A stretch of DNA of 64,000 bases from Diatrype stigma (lineage: Eukaryota; Ascomycota; Sordariomycetes; Xylariales; Diatrypaceae), in NCBI GenBank assembly GCA_022225965.2, contig JAKJXP020000071.1:1-64000 (forward strand). The letters run 5' to 3'. Below are positions 36,408-48,159 of this stretch, one piece after another. Every line of letters begins with the position of its first letter. Positions within the stretch are counted from its first letter, which is position 1. The position numbers were made by a program, and so were the translations under genes. The notes below the pieces were generated by a model. That model had not been told where the DNA came from. It worked only from the letters and a program-made list of their open reading frames with translations, and ran no database searches.

Positions 36408-38481
36408 ATGTATTTATTATTCTACGTTGCTGCGGTGGTAATCGTGCGATGTGTTTATCGTGTGGTGAAGTCGTATTCTGAGCGAGAGGTAAGAACGACC
36501 TACTACCAGACCATCTTTGAGATATCCATGCTCATGTTGGACAGGCGGACAAAGCACTGATGCGGCAACAATATGGATGTGCCGAACCCCCCCGTTATCG
36601 ATAATCAGCGGCCGCTAGGCATTGACCGGCTGGAACAGATATTCAGGGCAAACGCAAAATCCCGGCTGATGGAGCTGTTCCTGTTCCACTTCCATCAGAC
36701 TGGCTACACGCTGAAGCAGGTGTTCTTGGGGACTCCTGCGTATGGCACAGTCGACCCAGCCAATATGGAAACTATTCTTTCATCCAAGTTCACCGGTAAG
36801 CCCCGTTCGTTAATGATTCAAGTTCCACATGTTGTATACATTATGGAGGCTGAGATCTGTGATTAACTACCTGCAGACTGGGGCAACGGTCCGCGGCGCG
36901 CTATCGCGTTTCCCATGTTCGGTGATGGCATATTCACGCAGGATGGCCAGGCGTGGAAGCATTCCCGGGACATCCTACGGCCACAGTTCGCCCACAGACA
37001 ATACGAAACCCTCGGGGTGTTCAAGGAGCCTCTAGCGGATCTGCTTGGCGTGCTCCCAGACAAAGAAGGGCTGGGAGGGGTTGTCGACCTCCAGTCCCTA
37101 TTCTTCAGCTACACCCTGGACGTCACCACCGCGTTCCTTTTCGGGGATTCTGTTCGAAGTCTCAGATCTTCGGGTAGCTCTGCGGAACCTACGTTTGCAC
37201 GCGCCTTTGACTTGGCACAGATATATGTCGCAAAGCGATTTCGCCTCTCGGGCATGTACTTCCTGATAGGGGGCAAAGAGTTCCGGGAGGCGTGCAGGGA
37301 GGTGCATCAGTTTGCCGATCGGATCATCGATCAGAACCTTTCCAGGGAACCCACCGATGCAGATGAAGCGAAATATGTCTTCTTGAAGTCCGTGGCGAAG
37401 TCTTGCCCGGACCGAGCTGCATTGCGAGGCCAGATCATCAACATCCTGGCCGCTGGGAGAGATACCACGGCATGCATGTTGTCGTGGCTTTTGTAAGTGA
37501 CCGAGAACAAAAATTACTCCTTTCCGTAAACATGGAATACTAATAGCTAATAACACTATCTATCTACTAATACCAGTTTCCATCTCGTGAGACACCCACG
37601 GGTTTTGGAGAAGCTAAGAGCCGATATATCCACGCTTCCTCCAGCTGCAGATATTGACCGCACGGCTTTGCGAGAATTAAAATACTTACAAAATGTAATG
37701 AAAGAGAGTTAGTATTTCTAATGCTACGTTGTTATTCAAGCGCTGAGGCTAACGCTTCTAGTTCTCCGTCTCTATCCTTCTGTGCCCGTCAATACAAAGA
37801 CCGCTCTGAAGACAACAGTCCTTCCCACGGGTGGCGGCTACGACAGGAAGTCGCCCGTTCTGATCCCAAAAGGAACCGCAGTAGCCTACAGCATTTACAC
37901 AATGCATCGCCGGCTGGACTTATATGGTATGGGTATGTGAACTGAGAAACATCAACCTACAACCTTCAACCTTCTGTATTCAGAGGCAAAATAGCTTGGC
38001 GTTACGCTTATTGACGTCCTCCCCTATCTCATTGAATAGTAGCTGACACTGAGCGATATTAGATGCCGAAGTGTTCCGCCCAGAACGCTGGGATGAGGAC
38101 CTACCATTGAACCAAGATCCAACGTTACAAAAGTGAGTAAACCCAATATCCCTTACATTCATATTCACAGTATCTAACCTCGATTTGATCAGATGGGGTT
38201 ATCTACCCTTCAACGGAGGCCCAAGAGTCTGCCTTGGGAGTAAGCCTCTTCTCTTAATAGCCTTTCCTCTTTCATCCCTATTTGATATTTTCCTACTGAC
38301 TGGTTTGGTCCCAGTAGATTTCGCTTTGACGGAAGTAGCTTACACGGTCGTAACACTTCTACAGCGCTATCCCGTCATAAAACTCCCCGACGGGGAGAGA
38401 GTGGACGTCGTAGGTGCAGAGAAGCAGTCCATGACTCTTGTGATCCAAATCACAGGTGGCTGCAAAGTAGAGCTGGGCTGA
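36408..38481 (+). CDS. CYP52-like cytochrome P450 (alkane/fatty-acid hydroxylase type), apparent frameshift
   Basis: Resembles CYP52 enzymes that omega-hydroxylate n-alkanes and fatty acids in the ER. Exons 36408-36488, 36545-36795, 36877-37492, 37577-37707, 37762-37932, 38063-38132, 38193-38239, 38315-38481. Exon 1 gives the membrane anchor (MYLLFYVAAVVIVRCVYRVV). Key motifs: RPLGIDRLEQIF near the start, FGDGIFTQDGQAWKHSRDILRP, helix I AAGRDTTA, ExxR in KEILRLYP, PERW in EVFRPERW, and haem loop FNGGPRVCLG. The frame breaks at a C7 run (36587-36593): upstream reading gives ..GCAEPP then a stop, while downstream sense needs one base fewer. With six C the protein is 510 aa, normal for CYP52. 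Either an assembly error or a real loss of function. Alternatively translation could begin at the internal ATG 36573, which would drop the anchor. Confidence 0.8.
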
Positions 38482-39975
38482 TCGCGCTGCCGCCAAGGTC
38501 GTACGAAATATTAGCATTAGAAACTTGTTATCCCCTTTACCTCAAACGCGTTATAACTCGATAGATTTCTTGGAACTAGAGACTGGGAATAACTGGAGTT
38601 ACTTGCTGGTAGCCAATAGCAGCGATCGCGAAGATGACCGTTCATGCAAGGTCAGAGCCAACATTGCAAGAACTCCCGCAGGCGTAGGCCAACTGTTAAT
38701 AGCTAGGAATACCTGCAGGTCAATCAATGGGGCCCACGCCGTCGACAGAAACATTTCTCTTTCGGAACTTTCGTGATCTCCATTCGGGTATACCGATACC
38801 CACGTACTTACCTTACCATCTTGCAAATGAAACCCCGTAGACATAACAGCCTTCGTGTAACTTAGCCGAGTTATCGTGCTCGAAGTGTGTCTGATTGTTG
38901 AACATATCCCTCTTCATATTTTTCCGTATCGGTCTCACTTCCAGCCAGCCTCGACATGAAGTTTCATTAGCTGGCTGGAATGGGGTTGCCGACCCGGTAT
39001 ACTCACATGGCTATTGTTTGAATCAGGGCAGATCAGATGTAATCTTGAAAGCAGCCACTAGATACGCACCAGCTCTTCCCTGAGGGGTGGGGGTGGAGGG
39101 GCTATCCTGACGAGTACTCCTTCATAGGGGGTGCTATCTTCGTCGAAGTCAAGATAGACCCTTTCCGTGATGTACATCATGGTTATTCTATGCTAGAGAT
39201 GTTGTTACCTTCAGCCTTCAGCCTTCAGCGTGTTGTTATGCCGACCAATGACTACTACCTTATCTAATGGCATTACATCCAACTTTCTTGAATGGTGAAA
39301 TGGGGAACTTCTGTATAAATACTAAGTTTGCTGTCAAGCATTAGAAACATGAAGATACTGTTCCGAGACTTGATCCATTCATACACCGGAGACGGGAATA
39401 TGGTAAGATATATATAGTATGCTAAGGAGATTAAAGGCATGGTTTCTCTAGCCGATCGTGAGGCGTTGTTTACTTATCAAGGATATTCCGGTGTCTGTGA
39501 TTCGTGCTAGGTCCAATATGCTTTCGACTAAGTACTTGGCCAAATGGTTGAAAATATTCACACTGCAAATGCTTGGTGTATGGGATATTACTCCTAAGAG
39601 CACCGCATCGGTGGAGAGCGACACTGCGTCTATCCCAGTGGCCGCCGATACAAGTTCGCTTAGTGTACGTACTTACATACGTTCTACTTCACTCGAAACT
39701 TCAACACACCCGTGCCATGAAGTCTTGGCCGTATTCGCCGTTATCGCCTTGTCTTGTTATTTCTCCCATATACAAGCCAGCTAATGACATCGCATAACGC
39801 CTACAACACGGGCCTTAGCTTCTACAATAGTAGTTCAAGCACGCACACCAAATATACAACGGCCTCGTAATCTTTGGGTCAGACTTCCCACATCCCACAA
39901 CTCAGCTCAGCTTTGTATTCTTTAATCTCCCAAGGTATCACAGTTCAAGTTACACGCTATCGAGGCACCATAATA
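38482..39975. other. 1.5 kb intergenic region
   Basis: Between the P450 3' end and the 3' end of the LRR gene. Open frames are short and unconvincing. A minor tandem 'cagccttcagccttcag' occurs at about 39212-39229. Confidence 0.4.
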
Positions 39976-42006
39976 TTACACACCGCCATCACCGCCATCA
40001 CCACCCCCCTCTACCGCAGCAGCAGGCGCCGTCCGACTCCACCGCACCGACCCGGGCCTCAGCTGCCCGACCCGCATCGGCCGCGGGACGCACCGGGTCC
40101 AGCTGCAGCCGCGGCGCAGGAAGGGCAGGAAGCGCTCCTGCTCGGCCATGCTGACGGGGTCCTGCAGGGCCGCGCCGCTCTCGGCCAGCGCCACCGTGCG
40201 GCTGACCTCCCACCACTCGAGCCAGGCCGTCGTCGGCATCGCCACGCCCCCGCGCCGCCCGCAGACCGAGCAGCGCAGCAGCACGTCGCCTGCGCCAGCG
40301 CCGTCCTCGGCCCGCGCCGCGAGCTGGCCCAGCACCCGCCGGATCCGGGGCGGCGTGTGGGGCGGCAGGTAGGCGGGCAGCTCCCGGAGCTGCCCGCTGC
40401 GCGTGCAGGCTCGCAGCGCGAGCTCGAAGAGCGAGGGGACGCAACCGCCGGGCCCTGCGGGGGCGGAGGCGGAGGCGGAGGTACTTTGGCCGTCTTCTGT
40501 TGTCTGGCTGTAGTATCCGTTCCGAAGAAGCGGTGCTGGTACCGAGTCCAGATCTTCCGTCTGCACCGTGACGGGCGGCAGCTGTTCGGACGGCGACGAC
40601 GCAGCCGCCGCCGGGCTGTCTTCTTCGTCATCATCAGCACCATCCGTCGTCGTCAACTCGCGGATGGGAACAGGCAGCTGGAACTTGGAGAGCACTACGC
40701 CGCGACTATCGCTATACTGCACCGGCGACCGAGCGATCGCGCAGATCTGCCACCTGCGGCGGTCGAGATGCTGGATTTGCGAAGGGTCGACACCGTCAGG
40801 ATCACCATCGTGACCTTTCGGCAGCCCGTCTGCTTCGCGCAGCCAGGATCGGAACACGTCGCCGTTGGCCCACGTGGATTCGTGGAGGACCTTGGCACCC
40901 GAGGTAGGGAAGTCCTCGAAGACGATGTCGGAAACCGGCGCCGGCGTCGGCAGTGTCTCCGGGCGGCAGAACGGGTTGGGGTGGAAGCTGAGATTGAGTA
41001 GCTTTCCGGGATATTGCAGCAGGTCCAGGAGCTCTCCGGGCAGGTACTGCAGCCGGTTCAGAGACACGTTGAGATCCGTCAGGTTCCGCAGGTTCCCGAT
41101 GCTTGGGGGCAGCTCGGTGATCTGCGTGTTCCGGAGGCTGAGGACGGTCAAGAACTCTAGGTTGAAGATGGCACCGGGGGCTCGGGGCAGAGGATTCCGA
41201 GCCAGATATAGTTTGAGGGCGGGGTCTCGCTGCTCGAAGGGCACGTCTTCTGCAACCAGCGGGATGCAGCTGAACTCCGATAGCTGGGAAACGGTTTCGC
41301 TGGATAGTTCTTCGAGGTTGAGGCCACTATTCACAATTAGGCTTTCCCTCCATCATAGCCCGATCGCGCGGAGATGATAATCTCGCGGAACCACTTATGT
41401 ACGTATGGCAGTAAGGGCTCCGGCGAGCAGCGTTACTTACGACAAGTCAATGACCTCGTTCCCAGTATCTATAGCCTCTTGGATCTTCCGACGGGCGAAC
41501 TCTTCGGCCGGCGACAGGGCCACTACCTTGGCGCGCGCGTGGGTGAGGAGCTGGGGCAATCGCGGCTCCTCGGGAAAGTCGGGCTCCATGATCGTGTCTT
41601 CTTCGTCGTCGTCCTCGGTGAAGCCATCGCTGCCCATCCAGACGCCCGAGTCGAACTGGCGCTGGAACGTCCTCTGCGCGGCCTTCTGCGGTAACAGTGT
41701 CGGTCTCGCCGTCGCCTCTTCGCCTCCGAACGCAGAGTCAGACGACAATGCGGGATGCTGCTGGTACCAGGAGCCCACGTAGCGCTTCTTCCTGTGCCGT
41801 CCGCCCTGGGCGTAGTTGTCGACGTGGGGATCGTCATCGCTGGAGAATACGGCAGGGTCGCTCGAGGTGGAAACCTGTGGCGGCGACAGCGGTTCGGCTC
41901 TATCGCGCGCCGCCCGCTTGCGTGCACGCGTGTTGTGGGCGAAGGATTGGGTCTCGGAATCCCATGCGACGGCCGGTAGACGGGGGAGAGTCGGTTCTTC
42001 GGCCAT
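39976..42006 (-). CDS. Leucine-rich repeat protein with C-terminal Cys motif
   Basis: Minus-strand exons 42006-41441 and 41326-39976 give 638 aa. Residues ~1-190 are disordered, acidic and basic by turns. The second exon starts a compact LRR block (residues ~190-310): NLEFLTVLSLRNTQITELP, NLRNLTDLNVSLNRLQYLP and LLDLLQYPGKLLNLSFHPNPF, each with the LxxLxLxxNxL pattern. A serine/acidic linker follows, then LFELALRACTRSGQLRELP, and a C-terminal segment with CSVCGRRG and CSWTRC, which could form a Zn site. Fungal proteins of this layout are known only as LRR domain proteins of unknown role. The tail ends in Gly/Asp repeats (GGDGGDGG). It is likely nuclear or cytosolic, since no signal peptide or membrane segment is visible. 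Confidence 0.75.
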
Positions 42007-43416
42007 GGTTTACGCGAACGAACGAATGGGAAATCAATTGACGGTAGACGGTATACTACCACACAGCAAAGCAAACATAAATTAAATCGGAAAGAATAAG
42101 GAAAGCAGCTGGCTGACAAAAAGGGGGGGATGGGGAAGGAGACGGACGCGAAGATTGGGAGAGAGCTCTGTAGCTTATTAGTTAGGGGGGGTGGGGGGTT
42201 GCGTCAACACGCGCCAGCACGCACGCGACACTCGAGGATCTGATCTGATCTGATCTGATTGATAAGGAAGTTATGGGGCCGATCGTGGAAATGGCTGGCG
42301 CGTTAGGACTTGGAGAGCCCCGCCTCGAAGCTGCGCGTTCCCGAATCAATCCCGTCAATTGGTCCCACTTGCCCCAACAGGAAATGCATAACATCATTCG
42401 GGTCCCTACATTGGCTCCTCAAAATTGATGGTTCGAACCTTGGCTTGATACCTGTATAGCTTGATTTCCAAGGTTGTTAGGCAACTTCTCTTCTACATTA
42501 TGTAGGTGTGTAGTTCTACAGTCTCCCGTGGTCATCCATCCGTATCTATCTACCCCCTCAGCCCCTGCAACAACACTTAGTCAAGCAGTATTTGGAAAGC
42601 TTCTCCGGAGAACACGCCAGCTCATGTTGAATTTAGCCGAAGTTGGCCAGACGTCTTACGTAGGTACATTAAGTAGCCGCGATTCTCATTATTATGATCA
42701 ATATGGCTACCCGTGATCCTCTTCTTCTATATTTGGCTCTGAGCTTGAGGTCAGGATGCGCCGATGTCGGTCTACATCACACTCCACTTACGGAACACAT
42801 CCCTTTTTGGCAACGTGGGTGGGTATAGACTATAACTACGTACATATCATACCCAGTATATGTCATATAGACTCCGTCTCTTTTGCGGTACAAACAAAAT
42901 GAACAAGACGTTTCGAGATGAGCTTGTCAGTATCGATAGTGGATCAATAGAGGATAAGCTCAAAGCTCTGGAGAGGAAAGGAAAGAAGCGGGCTATCTGA
43001 GGTTGGGGTTTTATTCAACGTGTCCTATCCTACTTTAAAATCCCTCGATTCGAGAAGATTGTGTCTGCGTAAGGCTCATAACAGTGTCTGTTTACCTGAC
43101 GTACTTTAATCATCTTATCTGCACCGGGACAGCCCTGCAACCGACTCCAGCTCACATAGTGATGAAATAGATGTAAAATTGGTCCAAGTATAGCTAATGA
43201 GTGTATATGGGTAAAAACGTGGCGTATGGTGCCATAGAAAAAGAGCCACCCCTTTAATATATCATATCCTTCACATGCCAGTCCGACCCCTGTATCAGTG
43301 TTTCCCGACCGTCATGTATACCATACGACTTCTTTTGAAAATAGCCTCCTAGTTGTCATCCCCACCTAAGCCAAACTGCCACTCTTTTGCCGCGCTATCT
43401 GGGCTACCCATCCCAT
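42007..43416. other. 1.4 kb intergenic region
   Basis: Promoter of the LRR gene, then non-coding DNA. A (TGATC)4 tandem repeat sits at 42241-42260. A 33-codon frame starting about 42899 and rich in Lys/Glu was considered but has no supporting context. Confidence 0.4.
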
Positions 43417-43867
43417 CTAGAGGCAGTAATCCGGGTCCTCAGAAGTAGTCCCGCCACAACCATTGGCACAGTATTCCTGGAAGATTATGTCGCCGTTGGC
43501 AACGCAGTTGAACTTGGAATTCTGGATGTGGGCCTCGTCGGTTTGCTGGCCAGCAGCCTGGAGCGTCTGCAGGATGTGGTCTCGGTAGTTCCCTGTAGTC
43601 ATGATGATAGAGGATATCCATCGAATTAGCATTTCATCCCATCAGCCATACAACTTTCTATTCTTTCCCCCCCCCCCTACAGCCGACCCTCGTCCACGAT
43701 CACGACACCGGCGGGTTGGAACGAAAAGGGTGACACCCGGCGCACAAATTTTACTTGCCTTTGTTGAGGAGAGAAGAACCGCAATAAACGCCGCCGCGGT
43801 TGCAGCTGTCTGCGAACACCACCGCAGCGGTAGCAAAGATGGCGGTTAGGACGGCAGTGGTCTTCAT
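43417..43867 (-). CDS. Small cysteine-rich secreted protein (effector-like), GC-AG intron
   Basis: Two minus-strand exons, 43867-43759 and 43592-43417, give 94 aa. Residues 1-19 are a signal peptide (MKTTAVLTAIFATAAVVFA). The mature ~75-residue protein has six Cys (SC..YC..NC..YC..GC..YC), enough for three disulphides, and no domain I can name. Similar small secreted proteins with a GGVYCG start and CGGT end occur widely in plant-associated ascomycetes. The exons join only if the intron begins with GC: the donor is AAAG/GCAAGT, the standard strong context for GC-AG introns, and the GT three bases further on gives the wrong phase. Whether it acts on a host is inference. Confidence 0.72.
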
Positions 43868-45800
43868 GGTTGAGGTTGACTTGTAATAGTGACAGAAGAG
43901 TCTGTGGGATTTGATTATTCGATGGGGCTGGGTTTTCTGTTGTTGCTTTGGGTTCGTTGATGGTTGTTGCGAGAGTGGTATATAGACAGGAACTTATCAA
44001 GCTTTTATATTCTCCCTGTTCTGTATGTCATACGCGAGGATGAGGCCCATGAACACATAGGACCATGAACTTAGGTTTTTCACCATTCTTTTGATATCTC
44101 ATCCGAAACACTGCGGCTGGGATCACGACGATCTCTCACATCAGCAGGCACGATACACTGAACTAAACTAGTATCCAGTATCACCAGAGGATATCACCAT
44201 CTGGTGTTTTGCTCTCGCGAGTTTGCATAATACAACTTACGTGAGTCCGCTGAAGGAAGCTTACCAACCTACCTAGTGAGTGCACAAGGCCGTCGGGGTC
44301 CAAGTAGAAAGTAATAATAGTAGCATTTGATGCCAGAAGAATGGCCATGAAGCGGCGCCCCAGAATCTTGGGGCTCACTTGGGGCATGCTGGGCGTACTA
44401 GGCTGAATGTCTAGGATCTATACTAACATGCGTAGAGACCCATCTATCAAATATCTACAAAAGTGCGTCGCCTTTAGCAAGTAGTTCTGACTGTACATCC
44501 CTCGCGACCTTTTGGGTAGTAATCTCAGTACATTGGACGTTTTGTTTGGGTGTAGCCATAGACCGTTGAGTAAGGTCGGAACGTCACCGCCATTCAAAAT
44601 TTGTGTGCCCCATGGGGTTCAGGTACCATGCGCGATAATGCTTATTGGAACCTCAAGTAAGCAATTCCCCCCTTTGCCCCTTGTACCACTTTACCCCTCC
44701 TCTAGCAGAAATGCATCTTTTACCAAACTCCAAGAGATCCAATCAAGTACGCCGCTCCAGGGTACCTACATGTCATCCAAATAAACAGCCAATCCTAAGT
44801 AATTATGAGGCGAGACATCAGACCAGAGACCAGAGACTAAAGTCAGCTGAACAAGTTTGATTCATCTTAGGACGATCTATATCGCATTCTGAAGACGGGG
44901 TTCATGATCCTAATGAAGTATTGATTCAGCAACAGGCCCCAATCCCTTCTATAGACAGCTTTTGACAGTCATACGGCTGGATCTACCTAGCCCATCAAGC
45001 CACACACGCCATGGTGAGATGCTGATGCTATTTACCGACTTACGCCAGGCTCGCCTGTCCGTAACACGTAGTAGTCCAGCCTGAGATCGTGATCGACTAG
45101 CATTTGCCATGGTCCTATTAAGCCGCTGGTAACCTTTGGTCAACGTGGCAGAGGAGGCACATCAAGGGTGCTGAAGGCCTGTCAGCTCTTGCGGTGAGGT
45201 CGTGACGGGCTCGTTTAATCCGCATGCAAGGAGACAAGACAAGGCCATCCTGATGGATTCATGTGGCTGAACTCCCGAATTTGCGGAACCGATAATATAG
45301 GGGGTCTTACATAATCCTCAAAAGGATCTCTTTTATGGACGAGTATAGACAAAACCCTTTTTATGGATCATCCTGTTGGCCTCGTGATGTAACAGGATCA
45401 TAATAACAGGGCTGCTATTATCCTAAATAACCTTGATTATATAGGTATCTTAAGTTATAATCTGCCTGTACCTTTCCACTTAGGTCATTCGTCCGAGATC
45501 CTATGGCTGTAATTTATATAGGGGGCGTGTATGCTAGCCTTATTGGAGTTAGAATATGTAGCCAATTACCTAATATGTCATCAAATATCCTATTGGTCAG
45601 GTGGTGTCATTGAGCCGTAGGTAATAGAGGAAGCAATCAACCACATACGAAGTGGTTGGACTACGTCCTGGCCTGCTCTTCATTGTTCCCAAGCTATCAG
45701 CTAGATCGCGTCGGAACCGACGGAGATCACCACTGCTTGCCTCTTGTCAGATAGTCCAGCTTGCTGTTCGAGATGTTCTCAGTCCAATGAGCCCGCGCTC
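43868..45800. promoter_or_regulatory. Promoter of the small secreted protein and 1.8 kb intergenic DNA
   Basis: On the minus strand a TATATA box at 43979-43984 sits 112 bp before the start of the small secreted protein. The remaining sequence to 45800 is non-coding by inspection, with AT-rich patches near 45400-45600. No exon or RNA gene was recognised. Confidence 0.45.
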
Positions 45801-46652
45801 CTAATCCCAGTCGTCGTCGTCATCCCCGTCGTCATCTCCGCCTGCATGTCTTAGATTTCCGCCCCTGATGCCCTTGCCCATGAGCGCCTCCTCCTTCGCA
45901 TCTTCGGCGTCTCTTTTCCTCTTCACCACTCTCATATCCTTCTCGCTTATGGCCCCTACCTCGACCAGCAAGTCGTCGATCTGGAGCATGCCGATGCGGA
46001 CCCCGCCGAGCGTGACCAGCGTGACGACCTGCTTCACGATGTCGCCGTTCTTGTACACCAGTATGGTCGGGCAGTTCTGGTCCGGGTAGTTCTCGATGGC
46101 CTTGTCGGCGGGGATCTCGCAGAACTTGATGTCGCCGTACTCCCGCGCGGCCTGGCGCCAGAGGTCGGACAGCACCCTGGACTCGACGTTGGTGCCCATC
46201 GAGGATATGAGGTTGACGAAGACCGGCGCCTGGTGCGACGCCTCCGTGACCTCCTTCTGGTACTCGGGCTTCGAGATCGGGTAGACGGAGCCGTGCACCG
46301 ACTTCTTGGTGAGGCTGTTCAGCTCCTGCATGCGCTTTTGCCGGTACTGCTCTAGGAACGCCTCGTCTTCGTCGTCCTCCAGCTCGTCCAACTCGTCCAG
46401 CTCCTTGCCCTCCAGCCTGTTCTCGTGTGCTATCCGCCGGCCCTCTTGTATCGCCTCCTCGATCATGGGCGTAGGCGAGGGGGGCTTCTCCGGTATGACT
46501 CCATGTTTGCGCAGAATCTCATTCCTGGATTTGTATCATATCAACATAAGCGTCTCTTCGAAGCTGCTTCCTAGGCAGGGCCCCTACCATTCCGTGTCTG
46601 CATTCGGGTCGTCTATGGGAACAGCAATGCGCTGTTCTGCAGGTGCGGCCAT
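45801..46652 (-). CDS. plp2: Phosducin-like protein (Plp2/PhLP2-3 type)
   Basis: Thioredoxin-fold co-chaperone that works with the chaperonin CCT in folding actin, tubulin or cell-cycle proteins; essential in yeast as PLP2. Minus-strand exons 46652-46588 and 46524-45801 give 262 aa. The N-terminus has the family-typical DPNADTEWNEILRKHGVIP, spanning the intron. An acidic helix (LDELDELEDDEDEAFLEQYRQKR) comes next, then the thioredoxin-like domain: VFVNLISSMGTNVESRVLSDLW, KFCEIPADKAIENYPDQNCPTILVYKNGDIV. The active-site CxxC of true thioredoxins is absent, as expected for phosducins. The C-terminus is a basic patch followed by a Gly/Asp-rich tail. Length agrees with the family. Confidence 0.93.
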
Positions 46653-47505
46653 AGCCTCTGTGTATAGGTAGGTATGATGTAGTGTGTATAGTGTATATGG
46701 AATCGCCCCTTAAAACGCCCCTTGTTGCTTGCCCCTTGAAGCTAAGATGGAGGGAACAGGGGAAGGGTGGTACCGCTGGTTTGGGTACACTACTGAGGTC
46801 GGTCGGGTAGGTTGGTTGAAATTGATAGGATGTATGATCTATCTATACGCTATACCTGTGCAAGTGCTTTGATTTGCATATGCAGCATTGAACGTTGTTG
46901 CTATCCAGGATGTTTATTGATTCCAAGTTTACTGCTTTCGAGGTGGAATCTAATGAATGTTAGCGGTCACTGCTTGCTGCCTTGACCCATAATCCACCGG
47001 TTTCCAGCGGAGTCCCTGCATGTTTAGTTCATCAATTGATAAGAGGTTTATCTCGCCTGCCCAGCCTGCCCCGCAAGGTCCCCAAGCCCCTCATGTACCT
47101 TGTACATGCTTAGCCACATCTGCCACAAATACTGGGGTACCTCGCACACAGCAGGCATTCATTATTCGCTGCCTTTTCGCTCCCTTAGACGAAAGTGGCT
47201 CGTGTGCATCGAAAGCCCTAGCGCTAGACCTGAATTGGCCACCAAGGAGGAAAAGCTCGAACAGGCGGCCGATTACCACCCACCCACTCCAGCCTGCTAG
47301 CGAGAATTCCAGACTGCTGCCTCCACCCAAGGAAATTTCGTGAGAACTTTTACCATTCCAAAGCCCACACGGCCATCTGCGTCTTCCCCTCACACGACCA
47401 TCAAGACCACGCGCAAATCTGCACTTCAACATCTCCAGATTTCGTCAAACGACATTAAGAACCCCAGTCAATCGTGCAAGTCCTTAATACCGACAATCAG
47501 TCAAG
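46653..47505. promoter_or_regulatory. Divergent promoter region, plp2 / eS27
   Basis: 0.85 kb separating two divergent growth-related genes. The part before eS27 is rich in CCCACAC/TCCCCTC tracts, as is common for ribosomal protein promoters in fungi. No exact named element is claimed. Confidence 0.45.
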
Positions 47506-48159
47506 ATGGTGAGTTAGAATTGAAATCTCTTTTACCCGCCCGCGCCCGGACTGGAACCATGAAGCAAAGCCGCATGCATCCACCACCTGTCCCATCGCCT
47601 CAAGGACTTGGTGACCGTCGATTCATCCATCGATCTCCATACCGACGACGAACTGTTACAAATGCGGGCCAGACGGGGCTTCAATGATATTTGGCATCGA
47701 TACAGTTGATACCGAGAACGTGGGCTCGATCGGTGGTCGGGCGGCTTTGCTGGATGGCCCGGACTCCAGATTCTGATTCTGGATTTTTCAAACACGCCTG
47801 GGAGTGTTATGCTGACAAAATTTCACCATAGGTTCTCGCCGTTGATCTGCTCAACCCCAGCCCGGCTGCTGAGGCCAAGAAGCACAAGCTCAAGGTATGT
47901 TCTCGACTGTTGTGGCACTATCGCGTGCACATTCTTCCTTGTCCCAGACTGCCATACTGATCACATCGCATCGCAGACCCTTGTGCCCGGCCCCCGATCT
48001 TTCTTCATGGATGTCAAGTGCCCCGGCTGCTTCACCATCACCACCGTCTTCTCGCACGCCCAGACCGTTGTCATCTGCCAGGGCTGCACGACCGTCCTGT
48101 GCCAACCTACCGGTGGCAAGGCTAGATTGACCGAGGGCTGCTCTTTCCGGAGAAAGTAG
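47506..48159 (+). CDS. rps27: 40S ribosomal protein S27 (eS27)
   Basis: Zn-binding protein of the small ribosomal subunit. Exons 47506-47508, 47832-47894, 47977-48159 give 82 aa, the expected size. The first exon is the ATG alone, split from the rest by a 323-bp intron, an arrangement common in fungal and animal eS27 genes. The zinc finger is [15 protein letters not shown] (C-x2-C-x14-C-x2-C), followed by the conserved [20 protein letters not shown] end. Standard donors GTGAGT and GTATGT are used. The identity is certain. Confidence 0.97.

Noticed and set aside
39874..41001. 375-aa plus-strand open frame
   Set aside because: Antisense shadow of the LRR gene, composed of low-complexity Arg/Pro/Ala sequence.
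42425..42450. B-box-like GGTTCGAACC on the plus strand
   Set aside because: No T stem pairs around it, no A box lies at a proper distance upstream, and no T-run follows, so it is not a tRNA.
42899..43000. 33-codon Lys/Glu-rich frame
   Set aside because: Too short, without promoter context or homologous pattern; treated as chance.
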